Source of the DNA: an uncultured Bacteroidota bacterium
GTDB lineage: Bacteria; Bacteroidota; Bacteroidia; Chitinophagales; Chitinophagaceae
NCBI GenBank assembly: GCA_946479615.1
Contig: CAMLGR010000146.1
Span: forward strand, 1-11,625
Direction of reading: 5' to 3'
Length of the DNA: 11,625 nucleotides
A program made the position numbers and the translations under genes. Below the pieces are notes generated by a model. That model saw nothing but the letters and a program-made list of their open reading frames with translations. It ran no database searches and was not told the origin of the DNA. Positions 1 through 7,396 of this stretch are shown piece by piece; within the stretch, counting starts at the first letter, position 1, and every line of letters starts with the position of its first letter.

Positions 1-2363
1 ACCCTGTCATGAAACAGGCCCAGGTCCAATCCGATATCAAGACTATGTTGAATCTCCCAGCGATAATCATTGTTATAAAGCTGCGATGGCCTGAAACTGG
101 TGGTTTGATAAGGAAACTGTGTAAATATCCAGGTATCTAAAAACTGGTAATCACCTATCTGGTCATTCCCCGTAGTGCCATAACTGACGCGAAGCTTACC
201 ATGATCGATCATCTGTAAATGATCATCAAAGAATTTCGTGTTGGAAAAGATCCAGGCGCCTGCCAGCGAAGAAAAACTGGCGAACTGCCTGTCAGGGCCG
301 AAACGGGATGAACCGTCGCGGCGTATTGTTCCTTCTACAATGTATTTCGAACTCCAGTTAAAATTCAATAATCCATAGCCGGAAACGATCCGGTATTTCT
401 TATAATCATTAGTACCGGTTAGCGTCCGTGCCCCGGCCAGCGTATGAATATTAATATCATTGATATATCCATACGCTTTGACCAATGAACTCATTCCTGT
501 CTGTTCCCGGAAAGAAGAACCGGCCAGTGCTTTTACAGCTAACTTATTATCGATATACTTATGACTGAATGCTACTTGTGGTTCAATGATCCAGTTCTTG
601 CTTTTGCTGTTTCCGAATACAGCCGATCCTGTAGGGTTGGTCGCGGGGTCCTGTGAAGCAATTGGTATAAATGATTCCTGGTCGCCGGTAACAGTAGAAT
701 AGCCTGCATTGGTTTTCAGGGCCAGGCTGGAACTCAGGTCATAATTTACCTTCAGGCTACCCGATATCCGTTCCTGTATAAAATTAAATGGTTGTCTCGT
801 ATAGGCGATAGGATTCGTACTATGTACTTCGTTTTCTGCAAAATTCAAATGCCCGACGGAATCGAATGGTTCAGGGTTATTGGGTGGAAGTGATGTCAGA
901 TCGGTAATGTCACGAGAGATCAGTTTACTTTTATCGGAACCATAACTGGTCATTAATTGCAACTGTAATTTTTTGTTTTCCGAAATATGATTCAGGTTGA
1001 GACTGACAGAAGATAATGCTTTGCTAAGATCGCCGGGGAATACGGTTGTTTCTTTATTGTATCCTACATTGAAAGTGAATTGGGTGTTTTCAGAACCACC
1101 TGCCATCCTGATATGTGCATTGCTCAAATGGGCCGTACCACCGATCAGCCTGTCGTTCCAGTCAATATAACGATTATTGTTCCAGGCCACGAGGTCGGGT
1201 GCATTATCAAAACCTGCTATCGTGCTATCATCATTGGCAAGCGCCTCTCTTCTCATGGCGAGATATTGCTGCGTATTCATGAACTTTGTATAATGTCCTA
1301 CCTTTTCAATACCTGCATACATGTTTATATCAACAGTCGTTTTACCGGGTTTTGGTTTCTTGGTGGTAATAAGAATGACGCCATTGGCGCCGAGTGAACC
1401 ATAGATGGAAGTGGAATTGGCATCTTTTAATACTTCGATGCTTTCTATATCGTTTACATTGATAGTACTGAAAGGACTGAAAGCGGCGATTTTACTATCC
1501 TGTATCATTGTTTCGGAACTGCTGAGAAAAGGAAGTCCATCGATCATAAACAAAGGACTATTCGGAGGAAATTTACCCGGCACGGTGCCGATGGATTTTT
1601 GTCCTCTTATTTGTATGGATACGGGATAACCAATATTGCCGCTGGCTTGTGTAGCTACCAATCCGGCTATTCTTCCCTGGAAAACACCTAACAGGTTATT
1701 GACAGGCTGGTCCTTAATATCCTCAACACCAAGTTTGCTAACCGTTCCGGGAATATATCTTTTTAGTTCAGGTGAATATCCCCGGATGATCACTTCATCG
1801 AGCGATTGCTGATCGATAGGAAGTTGTATTATTACATTTTTCTGTTTGCTTGAAATCTTTACCAATTGGGTTTGATAGCCTACATAAGAAGCTTCAAGAA
1901 AATTTTGAGCAGGAGGTACCAGTAATTTCCAGTTTCCTTCTTTATCACTATGTGTTCCGCGGTTAGTGCCTTTTATGATAACAGTGGCCCCTGGCAGCGG
2001 GTTGTTATATATATCAAGGGTTTTTCCTGATATTTCAATATAGGGTTGACCATTCAAATGAGGACCGCCCCTTCTTGACACGATCGTAATCGTAGTGCCT
2101 GCAATGGCATAAGTGAAAGGTTGGTGAATAAAGCAGGAATCCAGCGCTTCTTTGATAGGAATGTCTCTTACGTCGATTGTTACATCATTCGCCTGGGACA
2201 TCCATTTATCATCGTAGAAGAAGTTATAGCCTGTTTGTTTTTGTATCTCTACAAAAATAGTTTCAAGCTTTGCTTTCTTCATGTAAAGCGATACCGTTTG
2301 GGCTTCCCCTTTCGTGCCCAGCTGCACAAATGCTGCCAGCAAAAAAATGGCAGTAAATTTCAT
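1..2363 (-). CDS. SusC/RagA-family TonB-dependent outer-membrane receptor with STN domain (3' part outside window)
   Basis: This gene encodes an outer-membrane beta-barrel that imports glycans or other large nutrients with energy from TonB. The frame is open from the ATG at 2361-2363 to the window edge, giving 787 codons; the family usually has 1000-1150, so the barrel end and any SusD partner lie outside. The N-terminus has a signal peptide (residues 1 to about 22). An STN domain follows at about 29-97 (LETIFVEIQKQTGYNFFYDD), then a carboxypeptidase-regulatory-like domain at about 109-183 (PLPGATVIIKGTNRG) and a plug at about 204-337 ending in the SusC signature SIYGSLGANGVILITT. Barrel motifs typical of the family follow, such as RRDGSSRFG and GTTGNDQIGDY. 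The STN domain is the part that in transducing receptors contacts the periplasmic end of FecR, which fits the fecR and sigma genes just upstream on the same strand. The substrate cannot be read from the sequence. Confidence 0.95.
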   Translation of the reverse strand, partial: MKFTAIFLLAAFVQLGTKGEAQTVSLYMKKAKLETIFVEIQKQTGYNFFYDDKWMSQANDVTIDVRDIPIKEALDSCFIHQPFTYAIAGTTITIVSRRGGPHLNGQPYIEISGKTLDIYNNPLPGATVIIKGTNRGTHSDKEGNWKLLVPPAQNFLEASYVGYQTQLVKISSKQKNVIIQLPIDQQSLDEVIIRGYSPELKRYIPGTVSKLGVEDIKDQPVNNLLGVFQGRIAGLVATQASGNIGYPVSIQIRGQKSIGTVPGKFPPNSPLFMIDGLPFLSSSETMIQDSKIAAFSPFSTINVNDIESIEVLKDANSTSIYGSLGANGVILITTKKPKPGKTTVDINMYAGIEKVGHYTKFMNTQQYLAMRREALANDDSTIAGFDNAPDLVAWNNNRYIDWNDRLIGGTAHLSNAHIRMAGGSENTQFTFNVGYNKETTVFPGDLSKALSSVSLNLNHISENKKLQLQLMTSYGSDKSKLISRDITDLTSLPPNNPEPFDSVGHLNFAENEVHSTNPIAYTRQPFNFIQERISGSLKVNYDLSSSLALKTNAGYSTVTGDQESFIPIASQDPATNPTGSAVFGNSKSKNWIIEPQVAFSHKYIDNKLAVKALAGSSFREQTGMSSLVKAYGYINDINIHTLAGARTLTGTNDYKKYRIVSGYGLLNFNWSSKYIVEGTIRRDGSSRFGPDRQFASFSSLAGAWIFSNTKFFDDHLQMIDHGKLRVSYGTTGNDQIGDYQFLDTWIFTQFPYQTTSFRPSQLYNNDYRWEIQHSLDIGLDLGLFHDR

Positions 2364-2393
2364 AATCTCAGCAGTTTAAGTATTAGCCGTTTT

Positions 2394-2435
2394 TATAAGC
2401 AATAAGATTTCAAAATAGTGGCGGTATTGCTTATA
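2394..2435. repeat. 11-bp perfect inverted repeat upstream of the susC-like gene
   Basis: TATAAGCAATA at 2394-2404 is the exact reverse complement of TATTGCTTATA at 2425-2435, with a 20-nt spacer. It ends 30 bp before the start codon of the susC-like gene. The spacer holds TATTTTG on the minus strand (2411-2417), close to the Bacteroidota -7 box but one base short. The repeat could be an operator flanking a promoter or a hairpin in the 5' untranslated region. Confidence 0.6.
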
Positions 2436-2498
2436 TTTGAATTGTCACATTCTGGCAATAAAAAAAATCCACTGCGATTATATTATTGTTTTGAATTC

Positions 2499-2527
2499 AG
2501 CCATTTTGATTTGTAGTCAGAATGGCT
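2499..2527. repeat. Hairpin between fecR-like and susC-like genes
   Basis: AGCCATTTTGA (2499-2509) and TCAGAATGGCT (2517-2527) pair over 11 positions with one imperfect pair (G-U in plus-strand RNA, C-A in minus-strand RNA) around a 7-nt loop. It starts about 25 nt after the fecR stop codon. No uridine tract follows it on the minus strand, so it looks more like a processing or attenuating stem than a simple terminator. T-rich sequence follows it on the plus strand, where no gene precedes it. Confidence 0.5.
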
Positions 2528-2552
2528 TCTTTATTTCTGTTTATATCGTTCT

Positions 2553-3731
2553 TTATTTACCTATTACCAGTTTTCCATTCTCAATTTTAGCAGGGATCTC
2601 ATTCATGTTCAGGGTTGCCACCACTTCGGATAAATTAGTGTTGCGCCTGATCGATCCGTTAAAACTTGATCCTGGTAATTTCTGTTTGTATACAACTTCC
2701 ACATCGTACCACCTGCTGATCTGTCTCATGACTACATTCAGATCTACCCTGGTAAACTGCGTCAATTCATTTTTCCAGGCCGTGGCCGTGGAAGTATCTG
2801 CCATTTTTGTCAGTTTGGTTTGTCCTGCTTCTGATATGCTGGCTTCTTCGGCAGGTTTTAATATCGATATATCGTGGGAAGGATCGGTCACTTTTACGGA
2901 ACCTTCGAGTAAGGTGATCTTTGTGGTTTTCTCATCAGGGTAGGCATTGATATTAAAATGGGTACCGAGCACTTCCACGGATGTTGCCTTTCCGGCCACA
3001 TCAACAATAAAAGGCATGGAAGGATTTTTCGCGACTTCGAAATAGACTTCACCGGAGATGGATATTCTTCTTTGATTGCCGGTAAAGGAAGTTGGGAAAC
3101 TGACAGAAGAAGCTGCGTTGATCCAAAGCTTTGTGCCATCTGATAAAGTAACATTCCAACTGCCGCCTCTTGGCGTAATAATAGTATTGATGCCTGTATT
3201 GCTCTTGGTTTCGTACGTGACCAGCTCTCCATCTTTTTTCCTGACAACAATCTTGTCCTGCAATGCCAGAAGACTATCGCCTGACTGTGAAAGATTGATA
3301 TTATTTCCATCACTCAATACCAGTTTCGCTTTATGAGTTCCCGGAAGTACATCTGCAACAGCCTGCCCGTTCTTCCGGGTGTTAAGGAAATACAGGGAAA
3401 CGCCGGCTACTATAATAAAGGAAGCAGCGGCTGCCCAATGCCAGAGTTTTATTACCGGGCGCGGTTGATTGAAATGAAGTTTTTGCTTTATTCTTTCCAG
3501 CTTTTGTGTAACGTCGGATTCTTCCAGGAAATGAAGGTTGGATACTAACTTTTCCTTGTCAGTCGCTTCTTCAAAAATGAGTTTATGTTCCTCCTTCTCG
3601 TTCAGCCACTGGTCCAGTTCCTGTTTTCCCGCCTCGGAAATATCTCCGAATACATGATCTCTGATAAGGCAGGCAATCCGTTTATTTAAAGGGGTCAGCA
3701 AGTCATCCGCATAATCAGGCGTTTCGCTCAT
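2553..3731 (-). CDS. FecR-family anti-sigma factor with C-terminal DUF4974
   Basis: This is an inner-membrane regulator that holds an ECF sigma factor and passes on a signal from a TonB-dependent receptor. The 392-residue product has a cytoplasmic helical N-terminus (about 1-90), one membrane segment (about 96-117, LWHWAAAASFIIVAGVSLYF) and a periplasmic FecR domain (about 181-282). The FecR domain contains TPRGGSWNVTLSDGTKLWINA and ISGEVYFEV. A C-terminal DUF4974/STN-like region follows (about 325-391, VDLNVVMRQISRWYDVEVVY). I chose the ATG at 3729-3731 (MSETPDYADD). The frame stays open to an ATG at 3819-3821, but that would add 30 residues unlike the family and would run through the inverted repeat at 3763-3845. 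The gene lies between the sigma factor and the receptor on the same strand, the classical order of such units in Bacteroidota. Confidence 0.93.
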   Translation of the reverse strand: MSETPDYADDLLTPLNKRIACLIRDHVFGDISEAGKQELDQWLNEKEEHKLIFEEATDKEKLVSNLHFLEESDVTQKLERIKQKLHFNQPRPVIKLWHWAAAASFIIVAGVSLYFLNTRKNGQAVADVLPGTHKAKLVLSDGNNINLSQSGDSLLALQDKIVVRKKDGELVTYETKSNTGINTIITPRGGSWNVTLSDGTKLWINAASSVSFPTSFTGNQRRISISGEVYFEVAKNPSMPFIVDVAGKATSVEVLGTHFNINAYPDEKTTKITLLEGSVKVTDPSHDISILKPAEEASISEAGQTKLTKMADTSTATAWKNELTQFTRVDLNVVMRQISRWYDVEVVYKQKLPGSSFNGSIRRNTNLSEVVATLNMNEIPAKIENGKLVIGK

Positions 3732-3762
3732 AACTGGGGGTTTGGTTTCGATAAAAGGCAGT

Positions 3763-3845
3763 CCTGTCCGAACACTATTATTTAGAACTTTTAGAAGGAA
3801 AAAAAGACTAAACCGGGGCAATGTTGCTTAATAGTGCAGGACAGG
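3763..3845. repeat. 83-bp inverted-repeat element in the sigma-fecR gap
   Basis: The left arm is CCTGTCC, gaa, CACTATTA (3763-3780). The right arm is TAATAGTG, ca, GGACAGG (3829-3845). All 15 arm bases pair, with a small 3/2-nt internal loop, around a 48-nt spacer. It ends 31 bp before the chosen fecR start, so on the minus strand it would form a long hairpin in the fecR leader. It could also be a small miniature-element relic; no transposase is present. Confidence 0.6.
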
Positions 3846-3877
3846 TATGAGTGTAACCGAAATTTTATGATCCAGGT

Positions 3878-3895
3878 CCGTATATAGTAATACGG
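3878..3895. repeat. Short hairpin after the ECF sigma gene
   Basis: CCGTAT (3878-3883) and ATACGG (3890-3895) pair around a 6-nt loop, about 50 nt after the sigma factor stop codon. No T tract follows on either strand, so terminator function is uncertain. Confidence 0.3.
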
Positions 3896-3944
3896 GGACG
3901 GCACCGGTTCGTACCGGGTAAAAAGAAGATTTTTTTTTACACAA

Positions 3945-4520
3945 TTAAAGGAGAGAGAAAAAAGGGTAGAAATCTGATCCGCGTTTTTTTAATTGCTTCA
4001 GACCGAAGGTTTTATGATTTTTGACCGTTTGTACAGACAATTGCATTTCCAGGGCTGTTTGCTTGATCGTTTTTCCTTCTATATAGATCAGCTTAAAAAC
4101 CTCCTGGCAACGTGGAGGAAGATCAGTGATAGCTTTATAGATCTCAGCGGCTACTTCGGCCCGGATCATCTCCTGCATGGCATAGCTTTCTGCATGGTCC
4201 TTCTGTAAATGAGCCAGATCCTCTTCCAGTTTCAGCGAGCTTTTTTCCTTCCGGAATAAATCGATACAGGCATTTTTTATGGTCGAGTATAACCAGGATT
4301 TAATGACCTGATAATCGCTGAAGGATTCATGTCGTTCCCAGATCTTGATAAATGCTTCTTCCACAATGTCTTTAGCTGCCGGCTTATCGTTGGTCATGCG
4401 AAACGCATAATAAAGAAGAGTAGGATAGAGCGTATTGAAGAACCAGGTAAATCCCCTTTCTTCGCCGCGTTGAAACGCCTGCGTCAGTTCGTCAATATTT
4501 TCCTTTCCCCGTGGCAACAT
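3945..4520 (-). CDS. ECF-type RNA polymerase sigma factor
   Basis: This is a sigma-70-family factor of the extracytoplasmic-function type. It directs RNA polymerase to a small regulon, probably including the receptor encoded downstream. The 191-residue protein has region 2 at about 25-93 (AAKDIVEEAFIKIWE, then SWLYSTIKNACIDLFRK) and region 4 at about 125-178. Region 4 shows the helix-turn-helix TIKQTALEMQLSVQTVKNHK preceded by the typical ITDLPPRCQEVFKLIYIEG. Length and domain order fit the family. The start is the ATG at 4518-4520; no good Shine-Dalgarno is close to it, though GGAGG lies 20-odd bases upstream. The gene is followed after 213 bp by its likely partner fecR, an unusually wide gap for a co-transcribed pair. 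A 10-bp palindrome (CAAATATTTG, 4573-4582) lies about 50 bp upstream and may belong to its promoter region. Confidence 0.94.
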   Translation of the reverse strand: MLPRGKENIDELTQAFQRGEERGFTWFFNTLYPTLLYYAFRMTNDKPAAKDIVEEAFIKIWERHESFSDYQVIKSWLYSTIKNACIDLFRKEKSSLKLEEDLAHLQKDHAESYAMQEMIRAEVAAEIYKAITDLPPRCQEVFKLIYIEGKTIKQTALEMQLSVQTVKNHKTFGLKQLKKRGSDFYPFFSLL

Positions 4521-4819
4521 ACAGTTTAAGTGACTTATCCTCCGAAATTATAATAGTTTTTAAAACTAATGACAAATATTTGACCTGATCGGACAGTACG
4601 GTCGTATTAAAGATATAATCCGGAATTGATTTAGGCAAATACCCTTACAACAAAAAAGAGCAGGAAGCGGGAGTTGAGAGAAAGAAGTCGATGTGGAAGA
4701 GTAAAGATTTGTAATTTAATAATAAACCAATTTGGAGATAAATAAAAATTAGATGTATAGTATTGTGCTTCTCATTGCCAAATCATCACATCCCCAATCG
4801 ACTTTCCAAAATATACCCT
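4521..4819. other. AT-rich divergent intergenic region, left part
   Basis: About 300 bp separate the start of the ECF sigma gene from the cydAB leader. I see no credible gene here. The only structure that stands out is the palindrome CAAATATTTG at 4573-4582. I found no exact TAnnTTTG box for the sigma gene and no clear FNR/CRP-type site for cydAB. Confidence 0.5.
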
Positions 4820-4827
4820 TAGCTTTG
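4820..4827 (+). promoter_or_regulatory. Bacteroidota-type -7 promoter box for the cydAB leader
   Basis: TAGCTTTG matches the Bacteroidota -7 consensus TAnnTTTG exactly. Transcription would start roughly 6-10 nt after it, shortly before the leader ORF at 4845. I found no convincing -33 TTG at the expected distance, so the promoter may need an activator or may be weak. Confidence 0.5.
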
Positions 4828-4844
4828 TAAAACATTTCTATTGC

Positions 4845-4925
4845 ATGAAATCATTTCCCGCATATAACGGAACATATTATCGTAATCAGCAAGGCGAACT
4901 TTTGGTTCGCTTTTTTCGTGCGTAA
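4845..4925 (+). CDS. Putative 26-residue leader peptide upstream of cydA
   Basis: A short ORF runs from ATG at 4845 to TAA at 4923-4925 and ends 11 nt before the cydA start, in a different frame. It begins MKSFPAYNGTYY and ends LLVRFFRA. Its start lies 17 nt after a perfect -7 box, and its last ten codons cover a rho-independent-type hairpin and T tract (4891-4916). That arrangement is what a transcription-attenuation leader would look like: a ribosome moving through the last codons would melt the hairpin and let polymerase continue into cydAB. The peptide is rich in Tyr and Phe (four Phe, three Tyr) but has no long run of one amino acid. It does not resemble DUF4492, the small protein sometimes found beside cydA. 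It may be untranslated; the evidence is positional only. Confidence 0.35.
   Translation: MKSFPAYNGTYYRNQQGELLVRFFRA
4891..4916 (+). terminator. Rho-independent-type terminator inside the cydAB leader (attenuator candidate)
   Basis: AAGGCGAAC (4891-4899) pairs with GTTCGCTTT (4905-4913): six Watson-Crick pairs GCGAAC/GTTCGC, then one G-U and two A-U pairs, around a 5-nt loop. It is followed by six T (4911-4916). The orientation is plus only. No plus-strand gene lies upstream, so it can end only transcripts started within this leader. That points to attenuation of cydAB or to a short RNA of about 80 nt. Confidence 0.65.
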
Positions 4926-4936
4926 AACAAAGCACC

Positions 4937-6259
4937 ATGGATGTTGAGATTATTTCAAGGATACAATTCGCTTTCACCATCTCCTTTCATTATATATACC
5001 CGCCCTTAAGTATCGGCCTGGGTTTGCTCATCGTGATCATGGAAGGCATGTATCTTAAAACAGGTGACAAACGCTATGAGCAAATGACAAGATTCTGGAT
5101 CAGGATCTTTGCACTTATCTTTGGTATCGGTACCGCTACCGGGATCATTATGGAATTCGAGTTTGGTACCAACTGGGCCGCCTACTCGAAGTATGTCGGT
5201 GATGTATTCGGAAGTGCATTGGCCGCCGAAGGCATTTTTGCCTTTGCACTTGAATCCGGGTTTTTAGGTATCCTTCTGTTTGGATGGAACAGGGTAGGAC
5301 CCAAAGTGCATTTCTTCTCTACTATCATGGTCTTTCTCGGTTCTATGTTCAGTGCCATATGGATCGTGGTGGCGAATAGCTGGCAACAAACACCGGCAGG
5401 TTATCATATCACAGGAGAGGGATTGAATGCACGGGCAGAGATCACCGATTTCTGGGCTATGGTTTTTAATCCATCCAGCGTTGATCGTCTGACCCATGTA
5501 TGGCTCGGCGCTTTTTTAGCCGGTGCGTTTTTGGTATTGAGTGTGAATGCCTATTATATCTTAAAAGGAAAACATCTTGCAATTGCCAAGCCCTGCTTCA
5601 AGATCGCATTGCTGGTGGCGACTGTTTGTTCCCTGTGTCAATTACTCTCAGGTAGTTCCAGCGCGGATGGTGTGGCTGTCAATCAACCGGCCAAGCTCGC
5701 CGCGATGGAAGGGCATTTCGACAGCAGCTCCAAAGCCGATATGTATCTTTTCGGATGGGTGAATAAAAAAGAACAAACGACTACCGGCATCAGTATTCCC
5801 GGCGGACTTTCTTTTCTCACACATGGAAATTTCACGGCGCCGGTCAAAGGATTACAGGCATTCAGGGAAGATGAACGGCCAACACAACCCAATGCCGTTT
5901 TCCAGTTTTATCATATCATGATCGCGATAGGTGTCACCCTGATCGCACTGACCTTGTATGCCTGCTGGCAATGGAAGCGGAAAAAATTATTCGATAAACG
6001 ATGGCTGATGATGGTATTTGCCTGGGCGGTATTATTGCCGCAGATCGCCAACCAGGCCGGTTGGTTCACGGCAGAAATGGGAAGACAACCCTGGGTGGTC
6101 TATGGATTATTACGAACTTCCGATGCCTTATCGAAAAATGTACAGGCCAGCCAGGTACTGTTCTCTTTGATATTATTTACGATCGTATATAGTACATTGT
6201 TTGTATTGTTTTTGTATTTGCTGAATAAAAAAATTAAACATGGACCAGAAGAAATGTAA
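4937..6259 (+). CDS. cydA: Cytochrome bd quinol oxidase subunit I
   Basis: This is the catalytic subunit of the inner-membrane bd oxidase. It oxidises quinol and reduces O2 to water, carrying hemes b558, b595 and d. The 440-residue product begins like known CydA (MDVEIISRIQFAFTISFHY). Visible ligand residues include His18 (equivalent to E. coli His19), Glu98 and Glu106 in AAEGIFAFALESGF, and His187 (LTHVW). A likely Met328 lies in FYHIMIAIG. The Q-loop motif QPAKLAAMEG has Lys253 and Glu258, and GRQPW is at 383-387. At 440 residues it is shorter than the E. coli protein (about 520) and lacks the extra Q-loop segment, so it is of the short-Q-loop type. The stop codon falls inside the left arm of a heptad inverted repeat. 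cydB follows after about 100 bp; no cydX-like gene or CydCD transporter is in the window. Confidence 0.97.
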   Translation: MDVEIISRIQFAFTISFHYIYPPLSIGLGLLIVIMEGMYLKTGDKRYEQMTRFWIRIFALIFGIGTATGIIMEFEFGTNWAAYSKYVGDVFGSALAAEGIFAFALESGFLGILLFGWNRVGPKVHFFSTIMVFLGSMFSAIWIVVANSWQQTPAGYHITGEGLNARAEITDFWAMVFNPSSVDRLTHVWLGAFLAGAFLVLSVNAYYILKGKHLAIAKPCFKIALLVATVCSLCQLLSGSSSADGVAVNQPAKLAAMEGHFDSSSKADMYLFGWVNKKEQTTTGISIPGGLSFLTHGNFTAPVKGLQAFREDERPTQPNAVFQFYHIMIAIGVTLIALTLYACWQWKRKKLFDKRWLMMVFAWAVLLPQIANQAGWFTAEMGRQPWVVYGLLRTSDALSKNVQASQVLFSLILFTIVYSTLFVLFLYLLNKKIKHGPEEM

Positions 6260-6349
6260 AATGCAGAATGTAAAATATAAAATGTAAAAGGGTGAGTGCT
6301 TCTGATTTCAGAAACGACTTTTACATTCTACATTTTATATTTTACATTT
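6255..6349. repeat. Heptad-built inverted repeat between cydA and cydB
   Basis: The left arm is five 7-nt units (TGTAAAA, TGCAGAA, TGTAAAA, TATAAAA, TGTAAAA; 6255-6289). The right arm is four (TTTTACA, TTCTACA, TTTTATA, TTTTACA; 6319-6346) plus TTT. Positions 6267-6286 and 6329-6348 are perfect reverse complements over 20 bp. The first unit supplies the cydA stop codon (aTG TAA AA). A related copy lies at 7968-8050. The right arm lies in the upstream-open part of the cydB frame, but the true cydB start is after it. Confidence 0.85.
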
Positions 6350-6361
6350 CCCTGTATTATT

Positions 6362-7396
6362 ATGCAACACTTCCTCGGCCTCGACTACAACACACTCTGG
6401 TTTCTCGTCTTTGGCGCAGTGATCAGTGGTTATGCCATACTCGACGGATTTGACCTGGGAGCCGGCGCCCTGCATTTGTTTTTAAAAAAAGAACAAAGCC
6501 GGCGGATTGCGTTGAATGCGATCGGACCGGTATGGGATGGTAACGAGGTATGGCTTGTTATTGCCGGTGGCGCTTTGTTTGCAGGGTTTCCGGTAGCGTA
6601 TGCAGCTATCTTTTCTGCTTTCTATATTCCGTTCTTTATTTTTTTGATCGGGTTGATCTGGCGCGGGGTAGCGATAGAATTTCGCAGTAAAGAACCAGGG
6701 AGGATCTGGCGGCTCACCTGGGATTTCGTGTATTCATTTGCCTGCGTGGTGATCGCTCTTTCATTGGGGTTGATGCTGGGCAATGTCGCGGTTGGGTTGC
6801 CACTGAATGCAGAGAAAGAATTTACGGGTAGCTGGCTGAGCTTTTTCAATGTATTCTCCATCATGGTAGCGGTCACTACACTGGCGCTTTTTATGATGCA
6901 TGGAGCTATTTATCTCGCGATGAAAACAGAGAACCGTTTATATACCAAGCTGACTATCCTTGCCAGGAATTTCACCGTGTTCTTTGTGTTCAGTTTTGTG
7001 ATCACGACAGTCTATACATTATTATATATTCCGCACCTGAGTGACAGGATACGTTCCAAACCTGTCTTTTTTATTTTTCCCTTTATCATGATGCTGGCGA
7101 TCGCCAATATTCCGCGCATGCTGAACAAACGAAAATACAGGTATGCATTTATCAGTTCATCGGTTACTATTGCTTCCTTATTGATCATGGTAGCCGTGGA
7201 AGTATTTCCTAATTTATTATTTGCCAGTAATGATCCCGCCAATAGTATTACGATCGCGAATGCAGCCTCTTCCCCAAAGACGATGAAGATCTTATTGACC
7301 ATTGCATTGATAGGAACCCCGCTTGTAGGATTGTACACCGGTTTTTTATTCTGGACCTTTAAAGGAAAAGTAAAACTGGATGAGATGAGTTATTAG
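6362..7396 (+). CDS. cydB: Cytochrome bd quinol oxidase subunit II
   Basis: This is the second, structurally similar subunit of the bd oxidase and is needed for heme assembly and stability of the complex. The 344-residue protein is a multi-spanning membrane protein starting MQHFLGLDYNTLWFLVFGA. It carries the signature GYAILDGFDLGAGAL near residues 20-34 and GPVWDGNEVWLVIAGGALFAGFP near 54-76, both hallmarks of CydB. I chose the ATG at 6362. The frame is open back to an ATG at 6296, but those 22 residues would be coded by the heptad repeat and would add a non-family N-terminus. The gene is in the same orientation as cydA and about 100 bp after it, so co-transcription is expected. It ends 93 bp from the end of the convergent DUF983 gene. 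Confidence 0.96.
   Translation: MQHFLGLDYNTLWFLVFGAVISGYAILDGFDLGAGALHLFLKKEQSRRIALNAIGPVWDGNEVWLVIAGGALFAGFPVAYAAIFSAFYIPFFIFLIGLIWRGVAIEFRSKEPGRIWRLTWDFVYSFACVVIALSLGLMLGNVAVGLPLNAEKEFTGSWLSFFNVFSIMVAVTTLALFMMHGAIYLAMKTENRLYTKLTILARNFTVFFVFSFVITTVYTLLYIPHLSDRIRSKPVFFIFPFIMMLAIANIPRMLNKRKYRYAFISSSVTIASLLIMVAVEVFPNLLFASNDPANSITIANAASSPKTMKILLTIALIGTPLVGLYTGFLFWTFKGKVKLDEMSY

Noticed and set aside
1080..1629. Plus-strand ORFs of 105 and 74 codons
   Set aside because: They lie antisense to the receptor gene, whose minus-strand frame is uninterrupted and has clear family motifs.
2437..2943. Plus-strand ORF of 168 codons overlapping fecR
   Set aside because: It is antisense to the FecR C-terminal domain and has no recognisable domain.
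3732..3821. N-terminal extension of the FecR-like protein by 30 residues
   Set aside because: The extra residues do not look like the family and are coded by the inverted-repeat element; MSETPDYADD is a better start.
3918..3940. AT-rich hairpin GTAAAAA/TTTTTAC after the sigma gene as terminator
   Set aside because: The stem is only 7 bp of almost pure A-T pairs from homopolymer runs, with no convincing tail.
4845..4925. DUF4492-type small protein preceding cydA
   Set aside because: The ORF is only 26 codons, has no membrane segment and no resemblance to DUF4492; kept only as a possible leader peptide.
6296..6361. Upstream start for cydB adding 22 residues
   Set aside because: These codons come from the heptad repeat; known CydB proteins begin close to the residues at 6362.
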